NCBI GenBank assembly: GCA_020847755.1
Contig: JADLBK010000087.1
Coordinates: 1 to 54,744, forward strand
DNA: 54,744 nt
Reading direction: 5' to 3'
DNA from: Flavobacteriales bacterium
GTDB lineage: Bacteria > Bacteroidota > Bacteroidia > Flavobacteriales_F > PHOS-HE28
Positions within the stretch are counted from its first letter, which is position 1. Each line of letters starts with the position of its first letter. Of this stretch, positions 31,799 to 41,144 are shown in pieces. The notes under the pieces were generated by a model. It had not been told where the DNA came from. It worked only from the letters and a program-made list of their open reading frames with translations, and ran no database searches. A program made the translations under genes and the position numbers.

Positions 31799-32893
31799 AT
31801 GTACACCCCGGCCCAGCTCTTCCTCATCTACTCCGGCCTCTTCTTCGCAGCGGTCCTGTTCTCGCTGCTGATCAATTCGCTCTTCATGCGCTTCGCCCGC
31901 ACGCTGGGCTCGCGCGAGCACAACACCGACCTGGTCCGCTGGAGCGCCACCCATAAACCCGCCTTCGGCGGCATCGCCTTCTTCATCGTCTTCCTCGGCG
32001 CGTTCTCGGTGAACGGCGTCTTCTTCCCCGCCCTGGCCCCGCTCTGGCAACCCGGTCTTCTGGGCCTCATCGCCGCCACATCGCTCGGTTTTCTGCTCGG
32101 CCTCGCCGACGACGCCTACAACACGCGCCCCGTCCTGAAGTTCCTGGCCCAGGTGGGCTGCGGTGCCCTGCTCTTCGCCTCGGGCAACGGGATCCGCTTC
32201 TTCGGAGCGCCCTGGGCCGACATGCTCCTCACCGTCGTGTGGGTCGTCGGCATCATGAACTCCATCAACATGCTGGACAACATGGACGCCATCACCACCG
32301 TGGTCTCCATCTTCATCCTGCTGAACGGGCTCGTGGTGCACCTGATGCTCGGTCCGGTGGAGGGCGTTCACATGGTGCTGCTGGTGGGCACCATCGCCGC
32401 GCTGGCCGGCTTCCTGTTCTACAACTGGAACCCCAGCCGGATGTTCATGGGCGATACCGGCAGCCAGTTCCTGGGCGTCTACCTTGCCTACGTGGGCATC
32501 CGCTGCTTCTGGAACGCCCCCTCCCCGGTCACCGGCGCGGACGAGCACTGGAGGCAGGCGATCATGACCCTTGTGGTGTTCCTGCTGCCCATCGTGGACA
32601 CCACCACCGTGACGGTCAACCGCATCGGGCGTGGGCGAAGCCCGTTCGTGGGCGGGCGCGACCACACCACCCACCACCTGAGCTACCTGGGCCTGAGCGA
32701 TGCACAGGTGGCCCTCACCTTCGGTGCGCTGGGGGCCCTCAGCGTGTTCCTTAACTTTGCGGTCCTGCGCTTCGTGGGCGTGTGGCGGAACCTTCACACG
32801 GGGATCTTCGTTCTGTACGCCGTTGCCGTCTTCCTGCTGCTCTACCTGCCCACCCGCCGCCCACGGCCCGCCCCCCCCGAACATGGCCACTGA
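31799..32893 (+). CDS. WecA/MraY-family undecaprenyl-phosphate sugar-1-phosphate transferase
   Basis: This 364-residue polytopic enzyme transfers a HexNAc-1-phosphate from UDP to undecaprenyl phosphate, the first step of many glycan repeat units. I chose the ATG at 31799 (MYTPAQLFLIYSGLFFAAVL); the longer frame begins with a TTG overlapping rfbC. It has about ten hydrophobic helices. Family motifs are HKPAFGGIAFFIV near the N terminus, FLLGLADDAYNTRPVLKF with the catalytic Asp pair, the second Asp motif NSINMLDNMDAITT and SRMFMGDTGSQFLGVYLAYV. The His motif is RDHTTHHLSYLGLSDAQV. Context makes it the likely initiating transferase of the polysaccharide made by this locus. It overlaps the lytic transglycosylase gene by 11 nt. 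Confidence 0.9.
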   Translation: MYTPAQLFLIYSGLFFAAVLFSLLINSLFMRFARTLGSREHNTDLVRWSATHKPAFGGIAFFIVFLGAFSVNGVFFPALAPLWQPGLLGLIAATSLGFLLGLADDAYNTRPVLKFLAQVGCGALLFASGNGIRFFGAPWADMLLTVVWVVGIMNSINMLDNMDAITTVVSIFILLNGLVVHLMLGPVEGVHMVLLVGTIAALAGFLFYNWNPSRMFMGDTGSQFLGVYLAYVGIRCFWNAPSPVTGADEHWRQAIMTLVVFLLPIVDTTTVTVNRIGRGRSPFVGGRDHTTHHLSYLGLSDAQVALTFGALGALSVFLNFAVLRFVGVWRNLHTGIFVLYAVAVFLLLYLPTRRPRPAPPEHGH

Positions 32894-33860
32894 ACCCCGC
32901 ACCCCGCTCATCCATGCCCTGCGCATCGCCGGGGCGGGAGCCCTTCTGCTGGCCGGTGTCCTGGGCGCCAACCTCTTCACCTACGCGGTGATCGAGGAGC
33001 ACAATGACCTGGACCACCAGCGGCACTTCAACGACAGTTACAAGATCTTCTCCCTCACCCTGCCGAACACGGTCGAGCTGTGCGGCGAACGCGTACCGCT
33101 GGAGAAGCTCGATGTGCGCGAACGGCTGGACCGCGAGCTTCTGGTGAACACCTACTGGCAGAGCAATTCCATCCTGGCCCACAAACGGGCCGCGCGCTGG
33201 TTCCCGCTCATCGAACAGGTGCTGCGCGAAGAGGGTGTGCCCGAGGACCTCAAGTACATCTCCCTCATCGAGAGCGGTTTCACCAACTCCGTGAGCCCCA
33301 TGGGCGCTGCGGGGTTCTGGCAGTTCATGAAGGACACCGCCCCGCGGTACGGCCTGGAGGTGAACGCCGAGGTGGATGAGCGCTACAACGTGGTGAAGAG
33401 CACACGCGCCGCTGCCCGCTACCTGAAGGAGGCGTATGCGCGATACGGATCCTGGGCGATGGCCATGGCCTCGTACAACCTGGGTGTCGGTGGGCTCGAC
33501 AAACAGATCGGCCGGCAGAACGCCAAGGACTATTACGACCTGCTGCTGCCGGAGGAGACCTCGCGCTACGTGTTCCGCGCCCTTGCGATGAAGGAGATCA
33601 TGGCCGACCCGGGGCGCTACGGCTTCCACATCCGCTCCAAGGACCTGTACGCGCCCTACAAGGTGCGGACCCACGTGGTGGACGGGCCCGTGAACGACCT
33701 GGCCGCCTTCGCGTCCGAGCAGGGCACCTCCTACAAGGTGCTGAAGCTGTTGAACCCCTGGCTGCGCGAGACGCGCCTGTCCAACACCGCTGGCCGGCGC
33801 TACGAGCTGCTGCTGCCTGCCGCTGATTTCGATGCCGCGGAAGGTGCCCAGGACGAGTGA
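32883..33860 (+). CDS. MltD-like lytic transglycosylase
   Basis: This 325-residue protein has an N-terminal hydrophobic anchor at about residues 14-36 (IAGAGALLLAGVLGANLFTY) and a family 1 (Slt-type) lytic transglycosylase domain. The catalytic Glu130 is in LKYISLIESGFTN, followed by SPMGAAGFWQFMKDTAPRYG, YLKEAYARYGSWAMAMASYN and LGVGGLDKQ. It cleaves the MurNAc-GlcNAc bond to form anhydro ends. The C terminus (about 255-325) ends with a stretch resembling a LysM-like module, SEQGTSYKVLKLLNPWLRE, which would bind the wall. It is coupled to genes for glycan synthesis upstream and to uvrA downstream, where the stop lies 29 nt inside the uvrA reading frame. Confidence 0.9.
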   Translation: MATEPRTPLIHALRIAGAGALLLAGVLGANLFTYAVIEEHNDLDHQRHFNDSYKIFSLTLPNTVELCGERVPLEKLDVRERLDRELLVNTYWQSNSILAHKRAARWFPLIEQVLREEGVPEDLKYISLIESGFTNSVSPMGAAGFWQFMKDTAPRYGLEVNAEVDERYNVVKSTRAAARYLKEAYARYGSWAMAMASYNLGVGGLDKQIGRQNAKDYYDLLLPEETSRYVFRALAMKEIMADPGRYGFHIRSKDLYAPYKVRTHVVDGPVNDLAAFASEQGTSYKVLKLLNPWLRETRLSNTAGRRYELLLPAADFDAAEGAQDE

Positions 33861-36720
33861 GGCTGCGGACACCGCAAGCGCCACCGCACCATCGAACGGC
33901 GATGCCGCCATCGAGGTGCTGGGCGCCCGGGTGCACAACCTGAAGAACATCGACGTGGTCATCCCCCGCGACAAGCTCGTGGTGATCACGGGCCTGAGCG
34001 GAAGCGGCAAGAGCAGCCTGGCCTTCGACACCCTGCACGCCGAAGGGCAGCGCCGCTACATCGAGACCTTCAACGCCTATGCACGGCAGTTCCTCGGAGG
34101 TATCGAACGTCCCGATGTCGACCTCATCACAGGGCTCAGCCCCGTGATCGCCATCGAACAGAAGACCATCAGCCGCAACCCGCGAAGCACCGTGGGCACG
34201 GTGACGGAGATCTACGACCTGCTGCGCCTGCTCTACGCCAGGGCGGCGGATGCCTTCTCCTATGTGACGGGCGAGCGCATGGTGCGCTACACCGATGCCC
34301 GCATCGTGGACCTGCTGATGGAGGAGCACGCCGGCGGCGACCTGCTCGTGCTCGCACCCGTGGTGAGGGGTCGCAAGGGGCACTACAAGGAGCTCTTCGA
34401 GCAGTTCCTGCGACAGGGTTTCCTCCGCGCCCGTGTTGACGGCAAAGTGATCGACCTCACCACACGCCCCCGCCTGGACCGCTACAAGGTCCATGACATC
34501 GAGGTGGTGATCGACCGGCTGAAGGTGCCTGCCGACGGGCGGTCCGGCGCCGGTCGGAAACGACTGGCCGATGCCTGCGACCTGGCCCTGAAGCTCGGCA
34601 AGGGCAATCTGATGGCCCTTCCACCGGACGGCACCCAGCCCCGCTACCTGAGCAGGCACCTCATGTGCCCCACCAGCGGCATCGCCTACGAAGAGCCCGA
34701 ACCGAACCTGTTCAGCTTCAACAGCCCCTACGGCGCGTGCCCGCGGTGCAGTGGTCTCGGCCAGGTGACCGACGTGGCCATCGCCAAGATCATCCCGGAC
34801 CGCACCAAGAGCATCCGCCGCGGCGCCGTGCTGCCCCTGGGCAGTTACAAGAGCTCCTGGGTCTTCCGCCAGGTCGAGGCCGTCCTGGCCGGATTCGGCC
34901 ACGACCTGGACACACCCGTGGAGGAAATGGGCGACCCTGTGGTGGCCGCGCTGCTCAACGGCCTTGATGAACCGCTCCGCGTCAGCAGTCAGGTGGGATT
35001 GAGCGACCGCACCGTACAGTTCGAGGGCATCATCCCCTTCATCCTGGAACAAGCGAAGGACGGCGGCGCACAGGCCCAGAAGTGGGCCGGGCAGTTCACG
35101 CACATGGTGGCCTGCCCCGAGTGCAACGGCACGCGTCTGAAGCACACCGCATTGCACTTCCGGCTCGACGGGCTCAACATCCACGAGCTCGCCACCCTGC
35201 CGCTTGACCGCCTGCATGCGCACACCGAAGGACTGCTGGACCGCCTCGAGGGCCGCCAGGCCCTGATCGCCCGTGATGTGGTGAAGGAGATCACCGCGCG
35301 CACCCGCTTCCTCCTCGATGTGGGCCTGGAGTACCTCACCCTCGACCGCAGCGCCCGCACCCTGAGCGGTGGTGAGGCCCAGCGCATCCGCCTGGCCACA
35401 CAGATCGGCAGCCAGCTCACCGGGGTGCTCTACATCCTTGATGAACCGAGCATCGGTCTCCACCAGCGCGACGACCACCGGCTGATCGCCAGCCTGCGCC
35501 ATCTGCGCGACGGTGGCAACAGCGTCATCGTGGTGGAGCACGACAAGGAGATGATGCTGCAGGCCGACCACCTGATCGACATCGGTCCGGGCGCCGGCGA
35601 ACATGGCGGCCGCATCGTGGCCCAGGGCACGCCCACGGAGGTCCGAAAGGAGGACAGCCTTACCGGCCGCTATCTGCGCAACGAGCTCGCCATCGACGTG
35701 CCGCGCCGGCGACGCGCCGGCAACGGGCACAGGTTGTCCGTGCTCGGTGCCACGGGTCACAACCTGAAGGACGTGGACCTCGTGCTTCCGCTGGGCACCT
35801 TCATCTGCGTCACCGGTGTCAGCGGCAGCGGCAAGAGCACCCTCATCGGCGACACGCTGTATCCGATCCTGGCCCGCCACTTCCACCGCGCGGACACGCG
35901 CCCCCTTCCCTACCGCAAGGTGGACGGACTGGCGCATCTGGACAAGGTGATCGAAGTGGACCAGAGCCCGATCGGCCGCACGCCCCGCAGCAATCCGGCC
36001 ACCTACACCGGCCTGTTCGACGCCATCCGCCAGCTCTACGCGCTGCTGCCCGGAGCAAAGGTGCGCGGCTACAAGGCCGGTCGCTTCTCGTTCAACACCG
36101 CCGGTGGGCGCTGCGAGACCTGCAAGGGCGCCGGTGTGCGCACCATCGCCATGAACTTTCTGCCGGACGTGGACGTGCCGTGCGAGGCCTGCCGCGGCAA
36201 GCGCTACGACCGCGAGACCCTTGAGGTGCGCTTCAAGGGCCGCAGCATCGCCGATGTGCTGGACATGAGCGTGGAGGAAGCGCTCGATCACTTCGCCGAC
36301 CTGCCCCAGCTGGCCGTGAAGCTGCGCACCCTCATGGACGTCGGCCTCGGGTATGTCACCCTCGGGCAGAGCAGCACCACCCTCAGCGGGGGCGAGGCCC
36401 AGCGCATCAAGCTCGCCAGCGAGCTGGGGCGCCGCGGAACGGGCAGCACGCTCTACATCCTGGACGAGCCCACCACCGGCCTGCACTTCGAGGATGTGCG
36501 GCAGCTGATCGCCGTGCTCGACAGGCTGGTCGACCAGGGGAACACCGTGCTCGTCGTGGAGCACAACATGGACATCATCAAGGTGGCCGACCATGTGATC
36601 GACATGGGCCCCGAGGGCGGCGATGGCGGCGGTCTCATCGTGGCCCGCGGCACGCCCGAGGAGGTCGTGCGCATGGGGCGCGGCCACACCGCCCGTTACC
36701 TCAGCAACGAACTGCGATGA
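33832..36720 (+). CDS. uvrA: UvrABC excinuclease subunit A
   Basis: UvrA is the ABC-type ATPase that finds DNA lesions and loads UvrB in nucleotide excision repair. The 962-residue protein is full length. The first nucleotide-binding domain has [20 protein letters not shown] (Lys60), [20 protein letters not shown] and the signature [20 protein letters not shown]. The second has [19 protein letters not shown] and [20 protein letters not shown], with [12 protein letters not shown]. Zinc modules include [11 protein letters not shown] and [10 protein letters not shown]. The first zinc module reads [18 protein letters not shown] then CPRCSG, so one of its four Cys is Ser; I believe this variant is usual in Bacteroidota. 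The start at 33832 overlaps the previous gene by 29 nt; a later start is possible within the first 25 residues, which are low complexity. Confidence 0.97.
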   Translation: MPRKVPRTSEAADTASATAPSNGDAAIEVLGARVHNLKNIDVVIPRDKLVVITGLSGSGKSSLAFDTLHAEGQRRYIETFNAYARQFLGGIERPDVDLITGLSPVIAIEQKTISRNPRSTVGTVTEIYDLLRLLYARAADAFSYVTGERMVRYTDARIVDLLMEEHAGGDLLVLAPVVRGRKGHYKELFEQFLRQGFLRARVDGKVIDLTTRPRLDRYKVHDIEVVIDRLKVPADGRSGAGRKRLADACDLALKLGKGNLMALPPDGTQPRYLSRHLMCPTSGIAYEEPEPNLFSFNSPYGACPRCSGLGQVTDVAIAKIIPDRTKSIRRGAVLPLGSYKSSWVFRQVEAVLAGFGHDLDTPVEEMGDPVVAALLNGLDEPLRVSSQVGLSDRTVQFEGIIPFILEQAKDGGAQAQKWAGQFTHMVACPECNGTRLKHTALHFRLDGLNIHELATLPLDRLHAHTEGLLDRLEGRQALIARDVVKEITARTRFLLDVGLEYLTLDRSARTLSGGEAQRIRLATQIGSQLTGVLYILDEPSIGLHQRDDHRLIASLRHLRDGGNSVIVVEHDKEMMLQADHLIDIGPGAGEHGGRIVAQGTPTEVRKEDSLTGRYLRNELAIDVPRRRRAGNGHRLSVLGATGHNLKDVDLVLPLGTFICVTGVSGSGKSTLIGDTLYPILARHFHRADTRPLPYRKVDGLAHLDKVIEVDQSPIGRTPRSNPATYTGLFDAIRQLYALLPGAKVRGYKAGRFSFNTAGGRCETCKGAGVRTIAMNFLPDVDVPCEACRGKRYDRETLEVRFKGRSIADVLDMSVEEALDHFADLPQLAVKLRTLMDVGLGYVTLGQSSTTLSGGEAQRIKLASELGRRGTGSTLYILDEPTTGLHFEDVRQLIAVLDRLVDQGNTVLVVEHNMDIIKVADHVIDMGPEGGDGGGLIVARGTPEEVVRMGRGHTARYLSNELR

Positions 36721-37469
36721 AACGCACACCCAAGCCGGCCGTGCCGGCACAGCACGCACAGGAGGAAAGCGAACGCCGCATCCGCAAGGCCTTCAAACGG
36801 AAGGGCTGGAGCGAGGTGAAGGCCAACGACAGCTGGGCCATCTTCAAGATCATGAGCGAGTTCGTCGAAGGCTTCGAGGCCATGCAGCGCATCCGCCCCT
36901 GCGTGAGCATCTTCGGCAGCGCCCGCACCGCGCCCGAACGGGCCGAATACAAGCTCGCCGAGGAGATCGCCTTCCTGCTCACCGGCTACGGCTACGGCGT
37001 GATCACCGGCGGCGGACCGGGCATCATGGAGGCCGCCAACAAGGGTGCGCAGCGCGGCGGTGGCACCAGTGTGGGCCTCAACATCGAGCTCCCCTTCGAA
37101 CAGGCCCCGAACCCGTACATCGACAAGGAGAAGAGCCTGCACTTCGATTATTTCTTCGTGCGGAAGGTCATGTTCACGAAGTACTCCCAGGGCTTCATCG
37201 TGCTGCCCGGCGGCTTCGGCACGTTGGACGAGCTCTTCGAGGCCCTCACCCTGATCCAGACCCAGAAGATCGGCCGCTTTCCGATCATCCTCGTCGGGCG
37301 CGCCTATTGGAAGGGCCTGCTCGATTGGGTGAAGCAGACCATGGGCGATCGCCACGCCTACATCAACCCCGTCGACCTCGACCTCATCACGGTCGTGGAC
37401 ACGGCGCAGGAGGCCGTGGACGCGATCGATGCCTTCTACAGCAAGTACCTGCTGAAGCCGAACTTCTAG
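36717..37469 (+). CDS. LOG family protein (TIGR00730 type)
   Basis: The 250-residue protein has a basic N-terminal extension ([20 protein letters not shown]) and the Rossmann fold of LOG-family phosphoribohydrolases. These release free cytokinin-like bases or cleave nucleoside monophosphates. Diagnostic motifs are VSIFGSARTAPERAEYKLAE, the phosphate loop VITGGGPGIMEAANKGAQ and the catalytic-region IVLPGGFGTLDELFEALTLI with the conserved PGGxGTxxE. The activity in bacteria of this type is only partly defined. Its ATG overlaps the uvrA stop (ATGA), so it is translated with uvrA; this linkage is common in Bacteroidota. It ends the long plus-strand run. Confidence 0.93.
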   Translation: MKRTPKPAVPAQHAQEESERRIRKAFKRKGWSEVKANDSWAIFKIMSEFVEGFEAMQRIRPCVSIFGSARTAPERAEYKLAEEIAFLLTGYGYGVITGGGPGIMEAANKGAQRGGGTSVGLNIELPFEQAPNPYIDKEKSLHFDYFFVRKVMFTKYSQGFIVLPGGFGTLDELFEALTLIQTQKIGRFPIILVGRAYWKGLLDWVKQTMGDRHAYINPVDLDLITVVDTAQEAVDAIDAFYSKYLLKPNF

Positions 37470-37545
37470 GGCCGCGCCCCCTTCTCAACACGGCGCTGTT
37501 CGCAACGGACCCGCGTGCACCTCCTTGTGCCCCAAGGCCTCCGGG

Positions 37546-37553
37546 TAGTTTTG
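37546..37553 (+). promoter_or_regulatory. -7 promoter element TAGTTTTG
   Basis: TAGTTTTG matches the consensus fully and lies 40 nt before the ATG of the envelope protein at 37594, in the 124-nt gap after the LOG gene. Confidence 0.55.
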
Positions 37554-37593
37554 CTCAGGCCCACCGAAGGGCCGTGCAAACCGTTCCGGATCC

Positions 37594-38979
37594 ATGGCCC
37601 AACTGCTCATCCTCGTCGACCTCATCGGCGTCCTCCTCATCGAGATCTTCCTCCTCGCCGACATCAAGATCACGCAGGATGCGCCCCCGACGGTGATGCC
37701 GGGCAGCGAGACCAAGGTGGTCGTGACGGTCGAGAAAGGCGACCTCAGCGGTTTCGCCAAGCTGCAGATCGACCTGCCTGAGGGGTTCACCTGCACCGCC
37801 ATCGAAACGAAAGGCGCCTCCTTCACCTTCAGCGACCAGAAGGCCAAGTTCATCTGGATGTCCCTGCCCACGCAGCCCACCTTCAAGGTCTCGTACAACC
37901 TGATCGCTTCCGCCTCCGCCAGCGGCCAGATGCCCATCAACGGCCGCTTCAGCTACATCCTTGACAACGAGCGACGCACCTACGACCTGGCCACCGCCAT
38001 GGTGACCGTGATGGGCGACCCCGCCGTGGCCGCCGCCGCGCCACCCGATGCCGCGGTCATCCAGCCGATGGACGCCACCAATGACATCGTGACCGCCGCC
38101 GGCGCGGCCCCTGTGCTTGCCGAGGAACCCGCCACGATGGCTTCGCCGCCTGGCCAGGGGCCGGGTGGTGTCGCCGTGGAGCGGAAGGTGACCCTCGTCT
38201 CCGCCAGCGAACTCCTTGTGGAGGTGACGATCAAAAAGGGCGACATCCGCGGCTTCGGCAAGCTGCAGGAGAACCTGCCTGCGGGATTCACCGCGATGGA
38301 GAAGGGAAGCGCACAGGCCATCTTCACCACACAGGACCGCATCGCCAAGTTCGTGTGGCTCAACCTGCCCGCCGACCAGGATCTGAAAGTGGCCTACAAG
38401 CTGCGTGCGAACGGCCAGCCCGATGGGGACTACACGGTCTCCGGCGAATTCGGCTATCTCCTGAACGACGAGACCCAACGCGTGGCCGTGGGCGCCTCGA
38501 CCTTCACCATCGGCGACATGGCCTTCAGCGCCCTGCAACAGGACCCGGCCCGCATGAACACCACGGACGCGCAGGACACCGGCCTCAACCTGCCCGCCAA
38601 AGAGACCCGGACCGAGAGCGCGCAGGCCACGGACAACAAGCCGGCCACAACGAGACCGGCGCCCTCCAAAGGCATCCCTGCGCCCGAGAAAGGCATCGCT
38701 TACAAGGTCCAGATCACTGCTGCGCACCGCGAAGTGGGTCGGGAGTACTTTGCCGGCCGCCACCGGTTCAACGAGCCGTTCAGCATCGAACGCCACGAGG
38801 GCTGGATCAAATACACCACAGGCTCCTACAGCCAATACCGCGAGGCCAGGGACAAGCGCATCGCGCTGGTGGCCGCCGGCCATGAGCTTCCCGGGCCCTT
38901 CGTGACGGCGTACAACAACGGTGAGCGCATCACCGTGCAGGAGGCCCTGATGCTCTCCAGCCAGACCTGGGTCCAATAG
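37594..38979 (+). CDS. Two-repeat beta-sandwich protein with C-terminal SPOR-like module
   Basis: This 461-residue protein has two homologous beta domains. Repeat 1 (about 29-145) contains VVVTVEKGDLSGFAKLQIDL and KAKFIWMSLPTQPTFKVSYN. Repeat 2 (about 200-310) contains LVEVTIKKGDIRGFGKLQEN and RIAKFVWLNLPADQDLKVAY. A low-complexity linker follows, then a C-terminal SPOR-like module (about 368-461): AYKVQITAAHREVGREYFAG, WIKYTTGSYSQYREARDKR and FVTAYNNGERITVQEAL. The N terminus, MAQLLILVDLIGVLLIEIFL, is hydrophobic but has acidic residues, so it is an odd signal or anchor. The same SPOR-like module occurs twice in the next protein. I recall similar 'GFAKxQxDLPEGF' proteins in Bacteroidota without a known function. 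A role in envelope organisation is inferred. Confidence 0.65.
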   Translation: MAQLLILVDLIGVLLIEIFLLADIKITQDAPPTVMPGSETKVVVTVEKGDLSGFAKLQIDLPEGFTCTAIETKGASFTFSDQKAKFIWMSLPTQPTFKVSYNLIASASASGQMPINGRFSYILDNERRTYDLATAMVTVMGDPAVAAAAPPDAAVIQPMDATNDIVTAAGAAPVLAEEPATMASPPGQGPGGVAVERKVTLVSASELLVEVTIKKGDIRGFGKLQENLPAGFTAMEKGSAQAIFTTQDRIAKFVWLNLPADQDLKVAYKLRANGQPDGDYTVSGEFGYLLNDETQRVAVGASTFTIGDMAFSALQQDPARMNTTDAQDTGLNLPAKETRTESAQATDNKPATTRPAPSKGIPAPEKGIAYKVQITAAHREVGREYFAGRHRFNEPFSIERHEGWIKYTTGSYSQYREARDKRIALVAAGHELPGPFVTAYNNGERITVQEALMLSSQTWVQ

Positions 38980-38990
38980 TCCGGGAAAAC

Positions 38991-38998
38991 TATCTTTC
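38991..38998 (+). promoter_or_regulatory. -7 promoter element TATCTTTC
   Basis: TATCTTTC is followed after only 5 nt (cccgc) by the ATG at 39004. It gives the second SPOR-module gene its own promoter and a leaderless or near-leaderless transcript. Confidence 0.5.
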
Positions 38999-39003
38999 CC
39001 CGC

Positions 39004-41073
39004 ATGCTGCCCCACCCCCGCCACCGGCCCGTCGTGCGCACGACACTTGCCCTGGCGTTCGGTGCCCTGCTCTGCGCGCCCTTCGGACGTGCGGTCGCGC
39101 AGGAGGTGGACAGCAGCCGCTACAGCATCCGCCCCACCTTCGGCCTTGGTGTGGGCATGTTCGCCTTCCTCGGCGACATCGGGAACGGCCACAAGGGCTA
39201 CAGCCCGCTGCTGACGCGCGTGGGCTATGAGCTGCGCGCCGGAACCCCGCTGACCCCGTGGCTTGATGTGGGTCTGTATGCGCTGCACGGCCGGTTGGGT
39301 GCCAACGAACGCAGCCTCACCCGCAACCTCAACTTCGAGTCGCGCATCACCACGGGAGGGGTCCAGTTCACCTACAACTTCCACCAGCTCCTGAACCCCG
39401 GCCGCCGGGTGGAGCCTTACCTATCCATCGGCTTCGAGGCCGTGGAGTTCCTCAGCAAGACGGACCGCCTGGACGCGGAGGGACGGATGTACCACTACTG
39501 GAGCGATGGCACCATCCGCGACCGCGCGGAGAACGACCCGCAGGCCGGCGATGCCGTGCAGCTGCAGCGCGACTACAGCTACGAGAGCGATATCCGCGAG
39601 CTCGACCTCGACGGTTTCGGCAAATACCCCGAGCTCACCTGGGCGGTCCCGGTGGGCATCGGAGCACGCATGCACCTCGGTGGCCGGTTCGACCTGCGCA
39701 TCGGCACGACCATGCATTTCACCTCCACCGACCTCATCGACGGTGTGACGCAGGACAGCCGCGAGGAGCGCCAGGGCAACGCGCGGATGGACCGGTTCCT
39801 GTTCAGTTCGTTCTCCCTGAACTATGGCATCGGCCAACGCAAGCCGCGCGATCGAGAAGGCCCCACCCTCTCCACCGAGGAGATGGACCTGCTGGCCCTC
39901 GCCGACGACGAGGACGGGGACGGTGTCACCGATTGGAACGACCAATGCCCCGGAACCCCTGCCGGTGTGCCCGTGGATGCCAACGGCTGTCCGCTGGACG
40001 GTGACGGCGACGGCGTGCCCGACCATTTGGACCTGGAGCCGAACACCGCACCGGGCGCCGCTGTGGATGCGGACGGGGTGACCCTGACCGACGACGCGCT
40101 CCTGAAGGCCTGGTTGAACTACAAGGACTCGGCGAACGTGAACCTGGTGAGCTCCCGCGTTGAATCCTTCGGCCCGCGCGGCCGCACGACCACCGCCGCC
40201 AAGCGCCGCGCCTATGTGGTGAAGGTCGGCGAGCACATGGAGGGCATTCCCGAGGACCTGATCCAAAAGATCCTGAGCATCCCGGACGTGCGCACGTTGG
40301 AGAAGGGCGACACCACCTTCTATGTGGTGGGCAACTACGACGCCCTGCCTGAAGCGTTGCGGCGGCAGTTGGCCTTGAGCGGCAAAGGCATCGACGGCCG
40401 TGTGATGGCCGAGGAGGATGGACGGCTCATCGATATCGACGAGGAGGTGCGCCGGTCCGGTTCGGGTCTTGAAGGCGCCAGTGGGCCCGCCTCCACGGAG
40501 GCCGTGGTGGTGCGCGTGCAGCTGGGCGCCTTCCGCAACAAGCTCGCGAAGAACATCTTCACCGGCATCCCCGACCTGGTGGTGATCGAAGGAGAGGATG
40601 GTCTCACGCGATACTACACGGGCAGCTTCACCGATGTGAACCCGGCCGCCAAGCACAAGGTGGACATGCTGCTGAAAGGCTTCAAAGGCGCGTTCCTCGT
40701 GGCCTTCAAGAACGGGAAACGGGTGAGCCTCAAGGAGGCCGGTGCACGCCTCACCGGACCGGAGGACCTGCGCAACACACCGGTGGGCGGCATCGACAAG
40801 AGCCTGATCCGCTACCGGGTGCAGGTGGGCACCTTCGCCGGCAATGTCCCGATGGACATCATGGACAAGTACATCGAGATCGGCAACGTGACCCCCGTGC
40901 CCAGCGTGGATGCGGTGCGCTACTTCCACGGCGACTTCCGGACCCGTGCCGAGGCCGAGGCCGCCAAGGAGCAGCTGAAGGCCAAAGGCCTCACCGATGC
41001 CTTCACCGTCGGCGCCATGGGCGATCGCGTCATCAGCGCCGACGAGGCCGACCGCCTGATGGCGGAGCCCTGA
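39004..41073 (+). CDS. Outer-membrane barrel-like protein with TSP3 repeats and two SPOR-like modules
   Basis: The 689-residue protein begins with a signal sequence ending around AVAQ (residue 33). Residues ~40-290 look like an outer-membrane beta-barrel of the type fused to OmpA-like tails (GYELRAGTPLTPWLDVGLYA, GGVQFTYNFHQLLNP). Residues ~298-350 hold calcium-binding thrombospondin type 3 repeats (ADDEDGDGVTDWNDQCPGTP and GCPLDGDGDGVPDHLDLEPN). A middle segment (395-470) includes YVVKVGEHMEGIPEDLIQKI. Two SPOR-like modules follow: VVVRVQLGAFRNKLAKNIFT ... YYTGSFTDVNPAAKHK and YRVQVGTFAGNVPMDIMDKY ... RYFHGDFRTRAEAEAAKEQL. Barrel-plus-TSP3 is usual in OmpA/PorE-type proteins, but the OmpA peptidoglycan-binding domain is replaced by SPOR-like modules. 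It follows the SPOR-containing gene at 37594. Confidence 0.65.
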   Translation: MLPHPRHRPVVRTTLALAFGALLCAPFGRAVAQEVDSSRYSIRPTFGLGVGMFAFLGDIGNGHKGYSPLLTRVGYELRAGTPLTPWLDVGLYALHGRLGANERSLTRNLNFESRITTGGVQFTYNFHQLLNPGRRVEPYLSIGFEAVEFLSKTDRLDAEGRMYHYWSDGTIRDRAENDPQAGDAVQLQRDYSYESDIRELDLDGFGKYPELTWAVPVGIGARMHLGGRFDLRIGTTMHFTSTDLIDGVTQDSREERQGNARMDRFLFSSFSLNYGIGQRKPRDREGPTLSTEEMDLLALADDEDGDGVTDWNDQCPGTPAGVPVDANGCPLDGDGDGVPDHLDLEPNTAPGAAVDADGVTLTDDALLKAWLNYKDSANVNLVSSRVESFGPRGRTTTAAKRRAYVVKVGEHMEGIPEDLIQKILSIPDVRTLEKGDTTFYVVGNYDALPEALRRQLALSGKGIDGRVMAEEDGRLIDIDEEVRRSGSGLEGASGPASTEAVVVRVQLGAFRNKLAKNIFTGIPDLVVIEGEDGLTRYYTGSFTDVNPAAKHKVDMLLKGFKGAFLVAFKNGKRVSLKEAGARLTGPEDLRNTPVGGIDKSLIRYRVQVGTFAGNVPMDIMDKYIEIGNVTPVPSVDAVRYFHGDFRTRAEAEAAKEQLKAKGLTDAFTVGAMGDRVISADEADRLMAEP

Positions 41074-41118
41074 CCCCGGCAATTCCCCGCAGCTTCTTGC
41101 CGTTGAGGCGATGGCGGC

Positions 41119-41126
41119 TACCTTTT
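41119..41126 (+). promoter_or_regulatory. -7 promoter element TACCTTTT
   Basis: TACCTTTT (followed by G) lies 18 nt before the ATG of the alpha-2-macroglobulin gene and is the likely promoter. Confidence 0.45.
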
Positions 41127-41144
41127 GCCGCTCATCCCTGCACC

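Noticed and set aside
33598-36759. 1053-codon antisense ORF opposite uvrA
   Set aside because: It is a shadow of the uvrA frame; the product has no recognisable fold and spans three real genes.
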